This document shows, one piece after another, positions 24,606 through 31,980 of a stretch of 64,000 nt of DNA. The DNA comes from CADEED01 sp035765415. GTDB taxonomy: Bacteria > Pseudomonadota > Gammaproteobacteria > Steroidobacterales > Steroidobacteraceae. A model generated the notes under the pieces. That model was not told where the DNA came from. It saw only the letters and a list, made by a program, of their open reading frames with translations, and ran no database searches. The translations under genes and the position numbers were made by a program. The stretch lies in assembly GCA_035765415.1 (NCBI GenBank), contig DASTXR010000056.1, positions 33,230 through 97,229 of the forward strand. Reading direction: 5' to 3'. Positions within the stretch are counted from its first letter, which is position 1. Each line of letters opens with the position of its first letter.

Positions 24606-25505
24606 ATGGAGCCGATGATGGATCACGAAGAAAAAGTCGTTCAATGGTTCAACGCGGTGGACTGGATCCAGGCGGGGTCGCGCATTGCGGCGATCCTGGC
24701 AGTCTCTTTCCTGCTGGTGTTCCTCGCGCGCCGGTTGATTTCCGGCCTCGAGAAATTCACGGCGACGCACGCGCACGATGCCGAAGCGCAGCGGCGCGCC
24801 GCCACCGTGAGCAACGTGCTGCGCAAGCTGGCGACCATCCTCATCACGTGTATCGCGCTGCTGGCCGTGTTCAACACGCTGGGCATATCCATCATGCCGT
24901 TCCTGGCCACGGCCGGCGTCGCGGGCATCGCCATCGCGTTCGGCGCGCAGTCGCTGGTGAAGGACTTTTTCCGCGGGTTTTTCCTGCTGGCGGAGAACCA
25001 GATCCGCCAGGGCGACGTCGTGACGGTGGCGGGCAAGAGCGGGCTGGTCGAAGACCTGACGCTGCGTTACGTGCAGCTGCGCGACTACGAGGGCAATGTG
25101 CACTACGTGCCGAATGGCGAGATCGGCGTTGTCACGAGCTCGAGCCGCACGTTTGCCTATGCGGTGGTGGACGTGACGATTGCGCTCGAGCAGGACATCG
25201 CGCCGGTCATCGACGTGATGCGCGAGACGGGCGTGCAGCTGCGTGCCAATCGGGAATTCGGCGCGAAGATCCTCGACGAGCTGGAGATCGCCGGCATCGA
25301 AGCGTGGAACGAGCGCGGTATCACGCTGCGCGCGCGCCTGAAGGTGCGCGCGCTCGAGCAGTCAAACGTGAAGCGCGAATACCTGCTGCGACTCAAACAC
25401 GCGTTCGACAAGGCGGATATCCAGCAGCCGCGGTCCACCGTCACGTTGCTCGAGCGGGGCGAAGCCCCCGCGCGCGCGCCAACGCCCGAAGGCCCACCCA
25501 CCTAG
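24606..25505 (+). CDS. MscS-family mechanosensitive ion channel
   Basis: A 299-residue small-conductance mechanosensitive channel. Three N-terminal helices end in the pore helix ATAGVAGIAIAFGAQSLVKDFFRGFFLL, with the Gly/Ala packing pattern of MscS TM3. The beta domain follows: IRQGDVVTVAGKSGLVEDLTLRYVQLRDYEGNVHYVPNGEI. The alpha/beta C-terminal domain completes the vestibule. It protects against hypo-osmotic shock, fitting the surrounding stress genes. The ATG at 24606 follows gaaagaaaggg; the TAG stop abuts a palindromic repeat. Confidence 0.94.
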   Translation: MEPMMDHEEKVVQWFNAVDWIQAGSRIAAILAVSFLLVFLARRLISGLEKFTATHAHDAEAQRRAATVSNVLRKLATILITCIALLAVFNTLGISIMPFLATAGVAGIAIAFGAQSLVKDFFRGFFLLAENQIRQGDVVTVAGKSGLVEDLTLRYVQLRDYEGNVHYVPNGEIGVVTSSSRTFAYAVVDVTIALEQDIAPVIDVMRETGVQLRANREFGAKILDELEIAGIEAWNERGITLRARLKVRALEQSNVKREYLLRLKHAFDKADIQQPRSTVTLLERGEAPARAPTPEGPPT

Positions 25506-25550
25506 AAATGGGGACAGACCCCATTTCCAGGAATTGGGGTCTGACCCGAT
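25506..25550. repeat. Palindromic intergenic element, copy 2 (short form)
   Basis: Between two convergent genes lies aaatgggg-acaga-ccccattt (a perfect 8-bp hairpin) followed by a partial second copy, ttggggtctgacccgattt. The ggggtctgaccc core belongs to the same style as the longer elements at 17898 and 62059. It begins at the base after the MscS stop and ends at the base before the stop of the minus-strand gene. It may act as a bidirectional terminator. Confidence 0.7.
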
Positions 25551-25754
25551 TTAGTGGGCGGTGACGGAGCTCGGGGTGGCGGGGCCGGTGCGGCTCGCTC
25601 CGCCTTCGCTTTCCCAACGATCCTTCTCGAGGCGCTCGTTGAGGCGGCGGCGTTGCTCTTCGTCGCGGCGCTGCACGCGCGCGGCCATGAATGAGGCCAC
25701 CAAGATCGCGACGCCGGCAATTCCCAGTAGTTTGATGATCTTCATGGTCAGCAT
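25551..25754 (-). CDS. Small single-span membrane protein
   Basis: A 67-residue protein with one N-terminal hydrophobic helix (IIKLLGIAGVAILVASFMAA) followed by a charged segment (RVQRRDEEQRRRLNERLEKDRWES) and a Gly/Ser/Pro tail. No family is recognised. The ATG at 25754 has ggag six bases upstream; ATG at 25745 is a second option. It is the last gene of a minus-strand group after DUF4142. Probably an inner-membrane protein with cytoplasmic tail; function unknown. Confidence 0.6.
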   Translation of the reverse strand: MLTMKIIKLLGIAGVAILVASFMAARVQRRDEEQRRRLNERLEKDRWESEGGASRTGPATPSSVTAH

Positions 25755-25771
25755 GCGATTCTCCATGGGGG

Positions 25772-26452
25772 TCATTTCTGCATTCTCCGAAGCTCGTTCA
25801 GGTGCCGTTCGATGGTCGGCAGCGTGTCGCGCGCGAACTTGCGCACGTCCTTGTCCTCGCCGCCCTGCGCCTGCGCGCGGTACAACGCCAGCGATCGTTC
25901 GTGGCCGGCAATCATTTCAGCGGTCCACTTCGCGTCGAAGTCGCCGCTCGTGGTGCCGGAAGGCGGCGGTCCCGCGCTTTCCGCGCCGGGCACGGGCCAA
26001 CCCTTGGTTTCGGCGATCGTCGCGAGGCGCGCATTCGCGCCGCCGTGGTCGCTCACCAGCATCTCGGCGATACGCTTCAATTCCGGGCGCTGCAGCTGCG
26101 CCAGCGCGTCGCGCGCGGACTTCACTTCCTTGCGACCGTTCTCGGTCGCCTGCTTCACGAATGCAATGTCGTCGATCGGTTTGCCGGTCGTGCCACCGGT
26201 GCTGTTCGACGGTGTCTCCACGGTGCGTGCCTGGTTGGCCTGCATGTCCGCCGCCATGAGCGGCACGAGCGAGGCGCTGCCCGCCGTCCAGCTCTCGGTC
26301 GGGACCAGCGAGACGGGAATCGCGGTGTCTTCGGGCAGCGGCTGGGAGGGAACCGTTGCGGGAAGGCTGACCGCCCACGCTGGCACGGAAATCACCGCCG
26401 CCGCGATGGCCATGCCGATCGCTGCCAGCAGTTTTGACGGTGCGCGTTTCAT
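25772..26452 (-). CDS. Exported DUF4142 protein
   Basis: A 226-residue protein with signal peptide (MKRAPSKLLAAIGMAIAAAVISVPAWA). The DUF4142 ferritin-like helical domain spans about 88-220: DDIAFVKQATENGRKEVKSARDAL, KRIAEMLVSDHGGANARLATIAETKGW and MIAGHERSLALYRAQAQGGEDKDVRKFARDTLPTIERHLNELR. The pattern of His and Glu is typical of the family, whose biochemical role is not settled. The start at 26452 has gagg upstream. A second DUF4142 gene lies at 27674. Confidence 0.88.
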   Translation of the reverse strand: MKRAPSKLLAAIGMAIAAAVISVPAWAVSLPATVPSQPLPEDTAIPVSLVPTESWTAGSASLVPLMAADMQANQARTVETPSNSTGGTTGKPIDDIAFVKQATENGRKEVKSARDALAQLQRPELKRIAEMLVSDHGGANARLATIAETKGWPVPGAESAGPPPSGTTSGDFDAKWTAEMIAGHERSLALYRAQAQGGEDKDVRKFARDTLPTIERHLNELRRMQK

Positions 26453-26473
26453 GATTCCTCCGGTTCGAAAGTC

Positions 26474-26511
26474 GGCCGCCCGGCGGAGTAGTTAGTCCCC
26501 GCCGGGCGGCC
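26474..26511 (-). terminator. Perfect 13-bp hairpin between two minus-strand genes
   Basis: ggccgcccggcgg / ccgccgggcggcc forms a perfect 13-bp stem with a 12-base loop containing gtagttag. On the minus strand it follows the lipoprotein gene, is trailed by gacttt, and sits just 21 bases before the DUF4142 start. It probably terminates or attenuates read-through from the lipoprotein gene. Confidence 0.55.
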
Positions 26512-26582
26512 CGTCACGCAATCACATCTCTCAGGTCTCGCAGGTGGGCATCACCCTGGCGCGATTGCGTGTTGTTGCCCTG

Positions 26583-26987
26583 TCAGTTGGTCGGAGCCGG
26601 TGCAGCCGAACCCGAAGCCTTCGCGGCATCGAGCGTTGCCTGGGCCTGGGCCTTGGCGGCCTCGTAAGTGGCTTCCGCCTGGTCCTTGCAGGCTTCCTGC
26701 GCATCGCTGCCCAGGGCCTCGCACTTTTCCTTGGCGACCTTGCGCTGGCCGTCGGCCTGCGCTACTGCCACGTCGTACTCGGCGGCGGCGCGGTCTTCTG
26801 CGCCTTCCATTGCCACCTGGCCCGCTTCACGGCGTTCCTCGGCCACGTTCGCTTGCGCATCCTGGCGCTCTTCGGCCACGTCTTTCGCGACCTCGTTCGC
26901 CGACTCACGCTGACTGCAGCCGGCGAGCGCGCAAATGCCCACCGCTGCGGCCACTGCCAATGTCCAGCTGCTGTTTGATTTGATCAC
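26583..26987 (-). CDS. Coiled-coil lipoprotein
   Basis: A 134-residue protein with a lipoprotein signal (LAVAAAVGICALAGC, Cys at about 24). The mature part is a highly charged helix: ESANEVAKDVAEERQDAQANVAEERREAGQVAMEGAED, then a segment with two Cys (EKCEALGSDAQEACKDQAEATYEAAKAQAQATLDAAK), which could form a disulfide. The start is a GTG at 26987 with aggag 7 bases upstream. It is divergent from the DUF883 gene. Function unknown; a periplasmic helical spacer is likely. Confidence 0.75.
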   Translation of the reverse strand: MIKSNSSWTLAVAAAVGICALAGCSQRESANEVAKDVAEERQDAQANVAEERREAGQVAMEGAEDRAAAEYDVAVAQADGQRKVAKEKCEALGSDAQEACKDQAEATYEAAKAQAQATLDAAKASGSAAPAPTN

Positions 26988-27274
26988 TGTTTCATCTCCT
27001 GAAGGTTCGAATGGCAATCATTCGTCACGCGCATCCTGCGCCCGAGTACTGGGTCGAACAGGCGGACGAGGAGCGCAAAACGCGTCAGACGCGACCGACC
27101 GCCGGGCGCCCGGCGACAGGGGATGTTCCTCGGGGCTGTCAGCGCAGACCCACAAGGTTCGCGCAGGCGCGGACGTCACATGCCTGCATCTCCTGACAGT
27201 GGCGCCCCGCCACGCGCTCTAAGGTGCGCGAGGTACATCACCATCACCCTGAAATCCCGTGAAGGAGGAGATCC

Positions 27275-27616
27275 ATGTCCGCACAGGCCAAGAATTTCGA
27301 GAACGGCGCTCGCAGCGCCGAATCCACCGTGATCGAGCTCAATCGCATCGTCGCGCAGGCCGAGGACCTGCTGAAGACGCTCGGCGAAGAGGGCGGCGCG
27401 GCCGTTGAAGCGGTTCGCCAGCGTGTGCTGCGCACCGTGGGCCAGGCCAAGGTGAAACTGGCCGAAGCCGGAACGCGCGTGCGCGGGGCCGCCAATGAGG
27501 TGGCCGAAGGGACCGACCGCTACGTTCACGACAATCCGTGGAAGTCCATCGCTTACGGTGCGGCCGCCGGTGCCGCCGTGGCGCTCATCGCCTCGGTGCT
27601 CCTGCGTCGCGAATAA
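27275..27616 (+). CDS. DUF883 (ElaB/YqjD/YgaM) ribosome-associated membrane-anchor protein
   Basis: A 113-residue protein of the ElaB/YqjD family. An amphipathic helical N-terminal part (VIELNRIVAQAEDLLKTLGEEGGAAVEAVRQRVLRTVGQAK) is followed by the family signature YVHDNPWKSIAYGAAAGAAVALIASVLLRR, a C-terminal membrane anchor. E. coli relatives are stationary-phase proteins that tether ribosomes to the membrane. The ATG has aaggaggag at good spacing. It fits the surrounding stress island. Confidence 0.92.
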   Translation: MSAQAKNFENGARSAESTVIELNRIVAQAEDLLKTLGEEGGAAVEAVRQRVLRTVGQAKVKLAEAGTRVRGAANEVAEGTDRYVHDNPWKSIAYGAAAGAAVALIASVLLRRE

Positions 27617-27626
27617 CAATCCAATC

Positions 27627-27659
27627 CCGCGGCGCCCGGCACCCCCGCCGGCGCCGCGG
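27627..27659. repeat. Intergenic inverted repeat between DUF883 and DUF4142 genes
   Basis: A perfect 10-bp stem (ccgcggcgcc / ggcgccgcgg) with a short Cgg/ccg extension and small loop. It lies 11 bases beyond the DUF883 stop and 15 bases before the next gene. No T run follows, so it is more likely an mRNA-stabilising hairpin or rho-assisted site than a simple terminator. Confidence 0.5.
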
Positions 27660-27673
27660 CTACGGAGCCATCG

Positions 27674-28231
27674 ATGAACCCGACCCTGGCACTGGTGCTG
27701 CTGTTCGCCAACGATGCGCAGGAGCCACCGGTGATGCCGCCTTCGCGGGAAGCGCGAACCGAGCAGACGCCCGCCCAGCAAGGCACGCCCACAGACCCCT
27801 TGTTCGACAAACAGCTCATCGCGACCGATGAGCCGACATTCGTACGCAGTGCAATCGAAGCCGCGCGGCAGGGCGAAGTCGATGCACGCGGAGCTGCGGG
27901 CGCATTGCGCGCGCCAGCACTGCGCGAAGCGGCTTCGAGGATCGCGCGGCAGAACGAGACCACACGTGAAAAGCTCGAGGCGCTGGCCAAACGCAAGGGA
28001 TGGCGCGTTCCGGACCAGATTCCGGATCGTGCGTCAGGCGTATCGGCAGCGGGCGACTCCCGCATGAGCGCCGATTTCATCGTGCAGCAGATTTCCTTTC
28101 ACGAAACGACCGTCGCGCAGTTCAAGGCGCAGATGAACGGCAAGAGCGATCCGGAGTTGCGCCGCACGCTGCGCGAGTCGCTGCCCGGCTATGAACGCAA
28201 TCTCGAATTGCTGCTGCAACTGAAACTCTGA
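27674..28231 (+). CDS. DUF4142 protein (second copy)
   Basis: A 185-residue DUF4142 protein. The helical domain reads DEPTFVRSAIEAARQGEVDARGAAGALRAPALREAASRIARQNETTREKLEALAKRKGW and FIVQQISFHETTVAQFKAQMNGKSDPELRRTLRESLPGYERNLELL. The N-terminus (MNPTLALVLLFANDAQ) is a weak, short hydrophobic segment, so export is uncertain; the first DUF4142 copy at 25772 has a clear signal peptide. The two copies flank the coiled-coil lipoprotein and DUF883 genes. Confidence 0.82.
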   Translation: MNPTLALVLLFANDAQEPPVMPPSREARTEQTPAQQGTPTDPLFDKQLIATDEPTFVRSAIEAARQGEVDARGAAGALRAPALREAASRIARQNETTREKLEALAKRKGWRVPDQIPDRASGVSAAGDSRMSADFIVQQISFHETTVAQFKAQMNGKSDPELRRTLRESLPGYERNLELLLQLKL

Positions 28232-28355
28232 GAAACGTGTCGGACAGCGCCCCATCGGTGTTGTCAGTGCACGCCGAGGATGAGGTGTTCTTCCGTCACA
28301 CCACCACGCGGCGTCCGACGGCGAGATGGTTCCCGATACGCGAGGCTCTCCGCCC

Positions 28356-28925
28356 ATGCACAAATCCGTAATCGCCCCGTTTCAAGCGCGCCTGCCCGTG
28401 GCGCTGGCGGGTCCCTGGCTTGCGCGGCGCTGGTACTACACGCCGCGCACGCATCGCGCCTACAGCGTCCGGCAGATTTCTTCCGGCGACCGCCGCCTGC
28501 TCAACGAGTTCGCGCGCGGCCTCGGCGTCGACGCGGGTGATCGCGACCTCACCAGCCTTCGCGAACATGCCGACATGCTCTCGGAAAGAGTGCTCGCCGG
28601 CGGCAGCGACATGGCGGTGGGATTCGCGGCGCTGGAAAGCACCGGCGGCGGGGATCGCGTGATCGGCGCCTGCGCGTACGCGCCCGACGAACACGGCGCG
28701 CGCTTCAGCATCGCCGTGGCGAAGTCATACCGCGAGGAACAGGTGGGCAGGACGCTCCTATCTACCCTGGTGCGCCAGGCGAAACGCGCAGGAGTGCCGT
28801 TCCTCCTGGGCGAGATGTCCTGGTCGAACCGTCCGATGCAATTGCTGGCCATGTCCGTGGGGTTCCGCGTCGAGCCCGTACCGCGTGACCGCAACCTGCG
28901 CCGCCTGGTCCTGACGCTCAAATAA
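28356..28925 (+). CDS. GNAT-family N-acetyltransferase-like protein
   Basis: A 189-residue protein whose C-terminal 130 residues resemble a GNAT fold: an N-terminal helix (GDRRLLNEFARGL), central strands (GDRVIGACAYAPD and ARFSIAVAKSYREEQVGRTLLSTLVRQAKRAG, where the segment between strand 4 and helix 3 replaces the usual acetyl-CoA P-loop RxxGxG/A), and LLAMSVGFRVEP near the end. It resembles the GNAT half of Pat-type protein acetyltransferases. The start at 28356 follows gagg; ATG at 28326 is possible. Substrate unknown. Confidence 0.7.
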   Translation: MHKSVIAPFQARLPVALAGPWLARRWYYTPRTHRAYSVRQISSGDRRLLNEFARGLGVDAGDRDLTSLREHADMLSERVLAGGSDMAVGFAALESTGGGDRVIGACAYAPDEHGARFSIAVAKSYREEQVGRTLLSTLVRQAKRAGVPFLLGEMSWSNRPMQLLAMSVGFRVEPVPRDRNLRRLVLTLK

Positions 28926-28950
28926 TTCACTGTCAACAACGGGAGGTCTA

Positions 28951-30204
28951 GTGACCGAATCCTTAAGCGGCGCCACTCTGGAAGGCGATACGCGATCCAT
29001 CGAGCAGGTCCGCAAGGGCCGCCGGGTGCTCATCATCGTCGAGAACCTGCCGTGTCCGTTCGACCGGCGGGTCTGGCAGGAGGCGCGCACGCTCGCCGCC
29101 GCCGGCTACGTCGTGTCGATCATCTGTCCGAAGGCGCCCGGCTATGAAAAAAGTTTCGAACGCATCGACGACATCGACATCCACCGGCACAGCCTGCCCG
29201 CGGAAGCCGACGGCGTGCTGGGCTACGCGCTCGAGTACAGCGTGGCGCTCGCGATGGAATTCTGGCTGTCGCTGAAGGTTCTGTTCGGACGCGGATTCGA
29301 CGTGATCCACGCCTGCAATCCGCCGGACACGATTTTCCTGATCGGCGCCTTCTACAAGTTGTTTGGCAAGAAGTACGTGTTCGATCACCACGACATCAAT
29401 CCCGAGCTGTACGAGGCGAAGTTCGGCAAGCGCGGCTTCGGCCGCAGCCTGCTGGTTGCGCTCGAGCGCATGAGCTTCAACACGGCCGACATGGTGATCT
29501 CCACCAACGAGTCGTACCGCTCCATCGCCATCGAGCGCGGCCGCAAGAACCCCGCGGACGTGCACGTGGTGCGCTCGGGTCCCGACCTGACGCGCATCCG
29601 CGTGGTGCCGCCGAACCCGGCGCTCAAGAAGGGCCGCAAGTATCTCGTGGGTTACGTCGGCGTCATGGGCAAGCAGGAAGGCATCGACCTGCTGCTGCAG
29701 GCCGTGCAGCTCATCGTGCACCACCTGAAACGCACCGACATCCAGTTCGGGCTCGTCGGCGGCGGCACCGAGCTCGCCGCGATGCGCGAACTGGCGAAGC
29801 AGTTAGGCGTGGCGGAATACGTGACCTTCACCGGCCGCGCGCCCGATGCCGAGCTGCTCGAGATGCTCAACACGGCCGACATCTGCGTGAACCCGGACCG
29901 CGCCAACGACATGAACGACCGCTCGACCATGAACAAGGTCATGGAGTACATGGCTCTCGGCAAACCCGTGGTGCAGTTCGACCTGACGGAAGGGCGCGTG
30001 TCGGCCGGCGACGCGTCCTGGTACGCGCGTCCCAATGACGTCGCGGATCTCGCGCAGAAAATGATCGCGCTGCTCGCCGACGAGAATCAGCGCATCCACA
30101 TGGGCGCCATCGGCCGCGAGCGCGTCGAACGCGTGCTGTCGTGGCAACACGAGGCGCCGCGCCTGCTCGCGGCATACGAACATCTGACTGGAGATAGATC
30201 ATGA
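28951..30204 (+). CDS. GT4-family glycosyltransferase, first gene of the exopolysaccharide locus
   Basis: A 417-residue GT-B fold glycosyltransferase. The N-terminal acceptor domain shows RVLIIVENLPCPFDRRVWQEARTL and FDVIHACNPPDTIFL; the donor domain has KYLVGYVGVMGKQEGIDLLLQAV, FTGRAPDAELLEML and a C-terminal E(x7)E-type segment MNKVMEYMALGKPVVQFDL. It would add one sugar to a lipid-linked repeat unit in the cytoplasm. The start is GTG at 28951 with gggagg. The stop overlaps the start of the export gene (ATGA), so it begins the operon. Confidence 0.9.
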   Translation: MTESLSGATLEGDTRSIEQVRKGRRVLIIVENLPCPFDRRVWQEARTLAAAGYVVSIICPKAPGYEKSFERIDDIDIHRHSLPAEADGVLGYALEYSVALAMEFWLSLKVLFGRGFDVIHACNPPDTIFLIGAFYKLFGKKYVFDHHDINPELYEAKFGKRGFGRSLLVALERMSFNTADMVISTNESYRSIAIERGRKNPADVHVVRSGPDLTRIRVVPPNPALKKGRKYLVGYVGVMGKQEGIDLLLQAVQLIVHHLKRTDIQFGLVGGGTELAAMRELAKQLGVAEYVTFTGRAPDAELLEMLNTADICVNPDRANDMNDRSTMNKVMEYMALGKPVVQFDLTEGRVSAGDASWYARPNDVADLAQKMIALLADENQRIHMGAIGRERVERVLSWQHEAPRLLAAYEHLTGDRS

Positions 30205-30755
30205 AGAAGTTTCTCATGGCGTGCTGCATCATCGTTGCGCTGGCCTGGGCCACCGGCGCCATGGCGCAGGACGCTAACTACACGGTGAAGCCGGGCGACC
30301 TGCTGTCCATCAGCGTGTGGAAAGAGCCCGATCTGCAGCGGCCCGCGCTGGTCAGGCCCGATGGCTCGTTCTCGTTTCCGCTGGTGGGCGAGGTCGACGC
30401 CAAGGGCAAGACCGTCGCCGATCTCAACAAGGCCGTGAGCCTGAAGCTCGCCAAGTACATCTCCGATCCCGTGGTCACCGTGTCGATCCAGGAGATCAAG
30501 GGCAACAAGGTGTACGTCATCGGCCAGGTGAACAAGCCCGGCGAGTTCATCATGAATCCCACCGTCGACGTCATGCAGGCGCTGTCGATGGCCGGGGGCA
30601 CCACGCCATTCGCCGCTCTCGGCGACATCACCATCCTGCGCCGGACGCCGACCGGCAAACAATCGCTGCCATTCCGTTACAACGACGTCGTGCGCGGCAA
30701 GCGGCTGGATCAGAACATCGATCTGCAAAGCGGCGACGTCGTAGTCGTGCCGTGA
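30201..30755 (+). CDS. Polysaccharide export outer-membrane protein (Wza/SLBB type, short)
   Basis: A 184-residue periplasmic/outer-membrane export component. After the signal peptide (MKKFLMACCIIVALAWATGAMA) comes the Poly_export domain (YTVKPGDLLSISVWKEPDLQRPALVRPDGSFSFPLVGEV) and one SLBB domain (NKVYVIGQVNKPGEFIMNPTVDVMQALSMAGG). At this length it lacks the C-terminal helix that forms the outer-membrane pore in E. coli Wza, as in EpsE/GumB-like proteins that pair with a separate barrel. The following barrel gene could supply that pore. Confidence 0.92.
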   Translation: MKKFLMACCIIVALAWATGAMAQDANYTVKPGDLLSISVWKEPDLQRPALVRPDGSFSFPLVGEVDAKGKTVADLNKAVSLKLAKYISDPVVTVSIQEIKGNKVYVIGQVNKPGEFIMNPTVDVMQALSMAGGTTPFAALGDITILRRTPTGKQSLPFRYNDVVRGKRLDQNIDLQSGDVVVVP

Positions 30756-30763
30756 GGTGCGCC

Positions 30764-31978
30764 ATGAAGCATCGAGACATACATATCAAACTGGCTCTCC
30801 CGGCAGCGGTGGCCACGGCATTGGCGATGAGCCTGCCGGCCGGCGCCGCACCGTGGGAATGGCATCCGAGCATCGAAGCGGGTTACCTGTACGACGACAA
30901 CTACCGCCTGGCAGCTCGCGGCGATGAAATCGACGTGCAAGGGCCGCTGCTCGACGCCGAGCTCGAGATGCGGACGCTGACGCAGAAGAGTGAGTTCACG
31001 TTCACTCCGCGCATCCGCGCCACGTATTTCCCCGACGAGACCGACCTCGACGCCGTCGACTATTTCGCGGACGTGAACTGGCTGTACAGCGGCCAGCGCA
31101 CGCGGACCCGGGTGCGCGGCGATTTCGCCGTGCAGGACATCGTCAACAGCGAGCAGCCCGGCGTCGACGACGGCGGTGAGCTCGGCGATCCGGACATGGG
31201 TGATGGCGGCCTGGTGCTGGTCGACAACACCCGCACGCGTTTCAGTCTGCGCCCGTCGATGAACTTCGAAATGTCGCCGCGTCGCGAGCTGGCGTTCGAC
31301 GTCGGGTACACCGACGTCAGTTTCGACCGGCAGATCCCGGGCGCCCAGGTGGACTTCAAGACCGCCGACGCGTCCGCGGCGCTGATCGCGCGCATGAACG
31401 AAACGACCACGTTGACGACGCGCGTTCGCGGCTCCCGTTACGACATCTCCACGAACGACGTGCAGGACGGTTATGGCGCCGAATTGCAATGGGATCGCGT
31501 GACGGCCGCGGAAACGCGCACCTACCTGCGCGGTGGCGTGCAGGACGTCGAATTGCCGAACGGTGACTCCGAGCTCACGTGGCTCGTCGGCGCCGGCGTC
31601 AGCTTCCTGATCGGACGCAACGAACTGTTCGCCGACCTGTCGCGCAACGTGGGCCCGTCGTCGGTGGGCGAGCTGGTCGCCCGCGACCAGCTGCGCGTGC
31701 GCTGGACGCGCGCCATGACGCCGCGCCTGAGCTTGTTAGGCGGCCTGCGCGGCACCCACGACGACGGTCTGGGCGACACATCGACATACCGCCCGCGCTC
31801 GTACGCCACCGGAGACCTGGGCCTGCAATGGCGCCTCCAGGAGGAATTCTCGCTGCGCGTGGCGCTCGACTACACCTGGCAGGAATTCGAAGACGCCGTG
31901 AACGACGCCACGTCGAGCGGCGCGATGATCACCTTTCTCTATCAACCTCTGCAAAGTCGCCGCGCAAGGAATGACTGA
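30764..31978 (+). CDS. Outer-membrane beta-barrel protein of the exopolysaccharide locus
   Basis: A 404-residue protein with signal peptide (IKLALPAAVATALAMSLPAGA). The rest is made of alternating amphipathic strands typical of a large barrel: WEWHPSIEAGYLYDDNYRLA, ELEMRTLTQKSEFTFTPRIRATYF, RRELAFDVGYTDVSF, FSLRVALDYTWQEFEDAVND and a C-terminal MITFLYQPLQ. Similar barrels accompany short Wza-like exporters in many EPS clusters. It is the likely outer-membrane secretion channel. It lies 8 bases after the export gene and 2 bases before the Wzz gene. Confidence 0.82.
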   Translation: MKHRDIHIKLALPAAVATALAMSLPAGAAPWEWHPSIEAGYLYDDNYRLAARGDEIDVQGPLLDAELEMRTLTQKSEFTFTPRIRATYFPDETDLDAVDYFADVNWLYSGQRTRTRVRGDFAVQDIVNSEQPGVDDGGELGDPDMGDGGLVLVDNTRTRFSLRPSMNFEMSPRRELAFDVGYTDVSFDRQIPGAQVDFKTADASAALIARMNETTTLTTRVRGSRYDISTNDVQDGYGAELQWDRVTAAETRTYLRGGVQDVELPNGDSELTWLVGAGVSFLIGRNELFADLSRNVGPSSVGELVARDQLRVRWTRAMTPRLSLLGGLRGTHDDGLGDTSTYRPRSYATGDLGLQWRLQEEFSLRVALDYTWQEFEDAVNDATSSGAMITFLYQPLQSRRARND

Positions 31979-31980
31979 CC

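Noticed and set aside
27011..27196. Small plus-strand frame of 61 residues upstream of DUF883
   Set aside because: Arg-rich composition, no ribosome-binding site, and it overlaps the leader of the divergent lipoprotein gene.
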